Assembly: GCA_963969345.1 (NCBI GenBank)
Contig: OZ017769.1
Location: 4,526,816 to 4,590,815 of the forward strand
Length of the DNA: 64,000 nt
DNA from: Turbatrix aceti
Lineage: Eukaryota > Nematoda > Chromadorea > Rhabditida > Panagrolaimidae
Direction: 5' to 3'
Numbering within the stretch: the first letter of the stretch is position 1; each line of letters opens with the position of its first letter. The translations under genes were made by a program, and so were the position numbers. Of the stretch, positions 59,707 to 64,000 are shown piece after piece. The notes beneath the pieces are model-generated. The model was given only the letters and a program-made list of their open reading frames with translations. It ran no database searches and was not told where the DNA came from.

Positions 59707-61847
59707 GCAACTGATATCCTTGCTCCTCACTGTAGGAATTAGTATGTGAATAAATTTTAATTGTATTATACATACAGGCGTGATCCGATCGATTTGCCTC
59801 ATTCATTTGCAGCATCTGGAGCCTGATGACATGCACAATTAATTTTTATTAACTTTTCTGGATACGTTCGTTCATTAGCATGTGCGAAAAGCATGTGCAT
59901 GTCTTCTTACGATACGCATTTAGTTTTGTTCGATCCCCATGCATGTTGCTGGAGTCGTCGACCGTCGACGGTAGAAAACTGCCTAATTGCCGACTTTTTG
60001 AAAATCACCTGTTTCCAAAAATACCCATGCCACGAAAGGTAACCACTGTAAAATACAACCGGCTGGTAGAATTTTCTGCAAAACTGGCTGCGTGTTTGTT
60101 TACCCCATCCGAGCAAAGACGGAGGGTGAATGGTGAATGCCCGGATTTCAGGTGGGTTATGGCCCAGCTCGGGCGTGGAAGGGGCTTAGTCAAAGTCACG
60201 AGCGTTTCGTTTCTTCCCATTTTTCCTCTTTGGGACGACGCACGTAACCCCTGTTCCTAGGAGGACTGACTGAGCGTGAGCGTGAACGTGAGCGTGAGTC
60301 ACCACGTAGTTGTTTTGTTTTGTTTTTTGGTTGTCGCAGCATTGATTGATTCTCCGCCAAATCGTCCGTCTCGTCGGGCGTGCTGCTGCTGGTGGTGCTG
60401 TTGCTGGCGGCAGAGGAAGGAGGGGGGAAGAGGGTGGTGACGACGATGAGTTGTTGCTACCCTCATCAGGCTCTGGTGCGTGCGCACCAACCAACCTCGT
60501 CGAATCAAACGACTGCGTAAACACCTTTTGCCGCACTCCTAAATCCTCCTGCTGCCAGCCAGCCAACCCAGCGCCTTTCGAAAGGTTGGGGTTCAGGTTT
60601 CGTGTTTGTGGGCTTGGGCTTTTTTTGGGGTTGGAACCCTAGAGCTGCAAAAACACCTTTCTTCATTGTCATGGAGCAGGTTACAGGTCTGTTGTATAGG
60701 ATTAAGGCGCTTTGTCGCATCGTAACACAGACGCTGCTCTGGTTTGGTTTGGTTTGGCCACGGTTGGAGCTGGCTTGGCCTGAAGGGATGAGTTTGTGCG
60801 TTCGTTTGTGTTCGCGCTCGCTCTTCCCTGTGTCGCCGGTGGTGGTGGTAGGGGTGTACACGCTGATTATCGCCGAGTCATCTACCCTCCACTCACCCAC
60901 CACCACAGCCGCTCGCTCCCACAGTCACAGCCTGTACCGATAGACTGCCTGCAAAAACCGAACCAAACTGAACTGACATCCCCTTCCTTCCTTCGACCGG
61001 GGAAGGGATAGGAGCGGTGTGATTGATAACAGCGTTGTCATAGTCGTCGTTGTCGTTGTCGTTGTCAGCGGTCCTCCTCCTCATCTTCGTCCTAGGCCTA
61101 GGCCTAGGACGCATCGCATCTCATCTCGCCTATTTTGGTCAGTCTCTCTCGTCTTGCTTCCTCCGCAGCCGGCCGCGGACGTGCTCCTCCGAAACAACCT
61201 TTGACTGAAGTGTCGCACACTAAATACACTCCACTACCAGTCCCCCCCCCCTTTGGGCTGATTTATGGGGTCATGCTTTTTCGAGATGTATGTATGATTT
61301 ACTTTACTCATTCGCTCGTTCAGACAACAAAAAACTTTTACTCCGGTAGATGTAAGATGATTTGTCTTTTTCTGACCTGCCGAAAGGTGACTCAGCCCCT
61401 CGGACCTCAGGCTCCCTCGAATTTGCACGCTTCCGTTTCTTGAAGCGAAAATCATCACGGAAAGTAATGTTTACGATGAGGCCCTCAATAAATCATAAAA
61501 AAAACGCTCGTACACTCTTACGTCGTCGAACCCAGTCGTTTTCACTTTTTTAACCGCGTTTACGTTCGTTTGTCCCTTCCGTCATGCGTCCCACACCAAT
61601 CCAAAGGTGTTGGTTGCCCAAAGGCGTGTCACGCGTGTATGAATCATGAAATATCGTTATCTCGTCAATTTTTTCAGAACTCGACGTTCCCCCCTTCCAT
61701 ATCGCAATCTTTCCTTCTTCTTGCCTTGCCATCGTCACCGCCATCGCCGCCGAAGACGACGGACGACGACGACGACGCATTGATTCATGCCCAGCAGGGA
61801 TGTGAAGAGTCGTCGACAGCTGTGCCTTCCGAGATCCTCCTGCCACG

Positions 61848-63891
61848 ATGTCTCTGAGTCGTGATGCCGTCGAAGAAATTCGAAAAATCATTCGGCGTAT
61901 GTTTTTTTTGTTTATTCGTTTTTTTGTTTACTCGTTATCGGGGATGAGTCAGCAACTTTCAACCTCTTTTTTTTGTTTGCAGACAACTGTGCTAACTTTT
62001 TTGGTAAAAAGTTTTTTGAATGTCGAACCATCGCCTACGTCCACTACTGCACGAAAGGGGACAAGTATGAGCCGAGGTTTCTTGTCATCTCCAAGTTCCG
62101 GGTATTTATTCTCATTGGCAAGAATCCCGAGCATCTCAAAGTCGAGCGAAAGTTCAACATTCTGTCGTTACGGGCTCTTCAGATCGTTTCTCCTTCCAAT
62201 GATGTGAGTTTTCGTTTTGAGAACCCCAAAAAATTTTTGTTTTGAGAACCCAAAAAATCGTTTCGAGAACCCAAAAGAATTCGTTTTGAGAACCCCAATA
62301 GAAAATTTCGTTTCGAGAACCCAAAAAAACTGTTATCGTCCAAAATTACGGTTTCTTTTACGGTTTTTTGTTATTTTTGGTTATTTTTGGTTGTTTTTTT
62401 GAAATTTTGAAGCTTATTTGACGTTTTCAGTTAAACCTATCATGGGAAGACCGCTCCGGGCGATCCATAGCCCGTGCCATGATTCGTTGCGAGGAACGCG
62501 ACACTTCCGACCTTGCCCGAGATTTTCTGGCCACGCTGAAGCACTACTTCCCGGACGTTGGCCGCTCGCTCATGAACTTTGTCACCATCGTCCCGTCCCA
62601 GCAGCTTCTCTCCGACTTCTCCGCTCTGCCGGAATCAACGCCGAAGCTGTTGTGCAACAACTTCCGTCGATCCTACGTCGCCGTGTGTGACTACTACGAT
62701 CACAGGTATAAGGACGAGGTGATCTGGGACATTGAGCATATTTACTTCACAAACGACCTCCACGAACTCAGACTCGAGGATTTTGTACATCTGACGGTCA
62801 AGGACCAGGTTACGATACTGGCTTCCATTCAGTTTTCGAATTATTTTACCGGAGTCTCCGTCGACGGCACGAAACTCACGTCTGACCATGTGGAGGCTCT
62901 GTTTAATATTGTGAGAAGGTCACATTCGTTGCAATCCCTCAAATTGGTCAATTGCAACTTGCCAAAGTGAGTTTTGTCACTTTTTGATAGTTTTTACTGT
63001 TTTTGGGTAATTTTCAGAGATTTTGTATCGCATTTTGCGTCGGCGATCAGCGCGAATATCTACATTCCGCTCGAGACCGTTGATTTTTCTGGGAATAATC
63101 TGGAGGACAGGAAAGGGTTCCAGTCCCTATCCGTCGTGCTGCCGAAGCTGTCATCGCTCAGGTCGCTCAGCTTCGCCAACTGCAATATGTCTGAAAAGTG
63201 CATCGCCCTCCTGGCATCGGGTTTGATCAGCGGTTTTACGACAACCGAGTCTTCTACAGGTAAAAAACTCGATCTACGGAATCTGACGCTCTCCGGCAAC
63301 GCGGGCATCAAGGACGACATCAGCGAGCTCGTCAATTTTGTTTCGCTATGCACGAGTCTCCGGGTCATCGATCTTACGGGCACCGGAATCCTTGTCGACC
63401 GACTCTGGGGCAATCTCAAGCTCGGAGGCCTCCAGCTGGAAGTCTTGAGGCTGGGATCGTGCTCGACTGGAAAAAGGTCCAAGGATCATGCCAATGTCGT
63501 CAAAGAACTCTTTGGATGCATGGTCAACCTGAAGGAAATCGACTTTTCCGGCACGCCTCTTGGCCCGGAGCTTCTGATGGGCTTCCTCACGGGTCTGGCT
63601 AATAACAGCCAGGTGAGGGAGGTCACACTCAACCTGAATGGAGTTGTGGACAAGGTATCGGCCGGGGTCCTGGAGAAGTACCTCTGCGATTGCCCGATTG
63701 GGGCGTTGTCGATGCGGGACTGCTCGATGGAGACGGCGTTTTTGCCTGTACTGGCGTCCCTTCGACGGGTCCGGCAGCTGACGCGGCTCGATATCGGAGG
63801 ATCCAATGTCTACTCGCTCAAGAGCAACAAGAAGTACGCCGCGGTTTACACACATGTTTTGGACGAGATTGTCAAGTTGATGAACGAGAGC
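61848..63891 (+). CDS. CARMIL: CARMIL, capping protein/Arp2/3/myosin-I linker (5' part)
   Basis: The exons are 61,848-61,896, 61,983-62,203, 62,431-62,966 and 63,018-63,891, giving 560 residues in frame. The gene then continues past a donor (AGC|GTGAGT at 63,891/63,892) and off the window. CARMIL proteins bind and regulate actin capping protein at membranes. The first about 120 residues match the CARMIL PH-like domain (VHYCTKGDKYEPRFLVISKF, FILIGKN, FNILSLRAL). From about 200 on there are leucine-rich repeats with the LRR pattern of this family (LQSLKLVNCNL, VDFSGNNL, LRSLSFANCNM, LRVIDLTGTG, LKEIDFSGTPL, LTRLDIGGSNV). The capping-protein-interacting and proline-rich C-terminal parts are not in the window. 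Intron 2 carries a small minisatellite. I chose the ATG at 61,848 because it opens directly into the PH domain. Another start upstream is possible but not seen. Confidence 0.93.
62211..62325 (+). repeat. Minisatellite in CARMIL intron 2
   Basis: About five copies of a 20-28-bp unit, TTCGTTTTGAGAACCCAAAA with variants (TTTCGAGAACCC), run through this intron. The copies vary in A-run length. Confidence 0.8.
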
Positions 63892-64000
63892 GTGAGTTTT
63901 TTTAATAAAAAAAAAGTGTTTATAAATTTGAAAACAGAAATTTTACAAAAAAATGAAATAATTGTTTTATTTAAAATTTGGTTTTAAATGGAAAAAAGTA

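Larger units (their letters stand above)
56452..61847. other. Gene-poor region with repeats and reading-frame remnants
   Basis: No gene is convincingly supported. The region starts with two copies of a 48-bp repeat around a G-rich stretch. It continues with 57.5-58.1 kb, where the minus strand has basic Lys/Arg/Ser/Pro-rich open frames interrupted by stops, and includes perfect hairpins at 58,216-58,259 and 59,674-59,706. The DNA before the CARMIL start (60.3-61.8 kb) has simple runs (GTTGTC near 61,040-61,060, GACGAC near 61,755-61,775) and an 18-bp CCTAGG palindrome near 61,091-61,108. Confidence 0.5.

Noticed and set aside
61091..61108. Telomere-like CCTAGG repeat
   Set aside because: Only three units forming a palindrome; nematode telomeres are TTAGGC arrays. 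A similar short run occurs at 33,427-33,441.
62211..62325. CRISPR-like array
   Set aside because: The spacers are only A-rich variations of the unit and it lies in an intron of an animal gene; it is a minisatellite.

Overview
The window looks like nuclear DNA of a multicellular animal, most likely a nematode. Six genes are recognisable. All are split by introns that start GT and end in a pyrimidine-rich TTTCAG or TTTTAG, and many introns are only 47-80 bp. Every minus-strand gene has an acceptor-like TTT(C)AG 9 to about 200 bases before its ATG with no convincing donor in the upstream sequence examined, as expected if a spliced leader is added. Two genes are of kinds familiar from nematodes: a ferrochelatase-like protein without catalytic residues, and a secreted protein of alternating lustrin-type and Kunitz modules. 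Species cannot be given from the sequence alone, and another ecdysozoan is not excluded.

Layout. 1-13,498 is gene-poor, with tandem and inverted repeats. 13,499-15,694 holds a young, non-autonomous BEL/Pao LTR retrotransposon: two 350-bp LTRs that read identical, a 5-bp target duplication, and an internal part reduced to the start of gag and the end of pol. 18,360-21,998 (minus) is a complete GNPAT gene, the peroxisomal first enzyme of ether-lipid synthesis, ending in a peroxisomal SRL signal. 23,431-25,897 (minus) is an SLC6-family transporter. 25.9-35.2 kb has no convincing gene apart from a possible 63-codon frame at 35,203. 35,534-39,715 (minus) is the 939-residue Kunitz/lustrin protein, and 40,626-45,809 (minus) the pseudokinase NRBP. 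46-53.9 kb is gene-poor and rich in simple repeats and fold-back DNA. 53,897-56,099 (minus) is the ferrochelatase-like gene. 56.5-61.8 kb holds repeats and unexplained reading-frame remnants. From 61,848 (plus) the 5' half of a CARMIL gene runs off the end of the window.

The genes do not form one pathway. They include peroxisomal lipid synthesis, membrane transport, extracellular matrix or protease control, signalling scaffolds (NRBP), mitochondrial haem-related function and actin regulation (CARMIL). The five complete genes all lie on the minus strand; CARMIL is divergent. Three proteins of known families have lost or changed key residues (ferrochelatase-like, SLC6, and NRBP, where this is normal for the family).

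The most unusual non-genic pattern is a set of AT-rich islands in introns and spacers. Each is built from variants of one short word and its reverse complement (GTTCG/CGAAC, GTTACTTT/AAAGTAAC, GGACAT/ATGTCC and others), and several islands are clearly related copies. I recognise no described repeat family in them.
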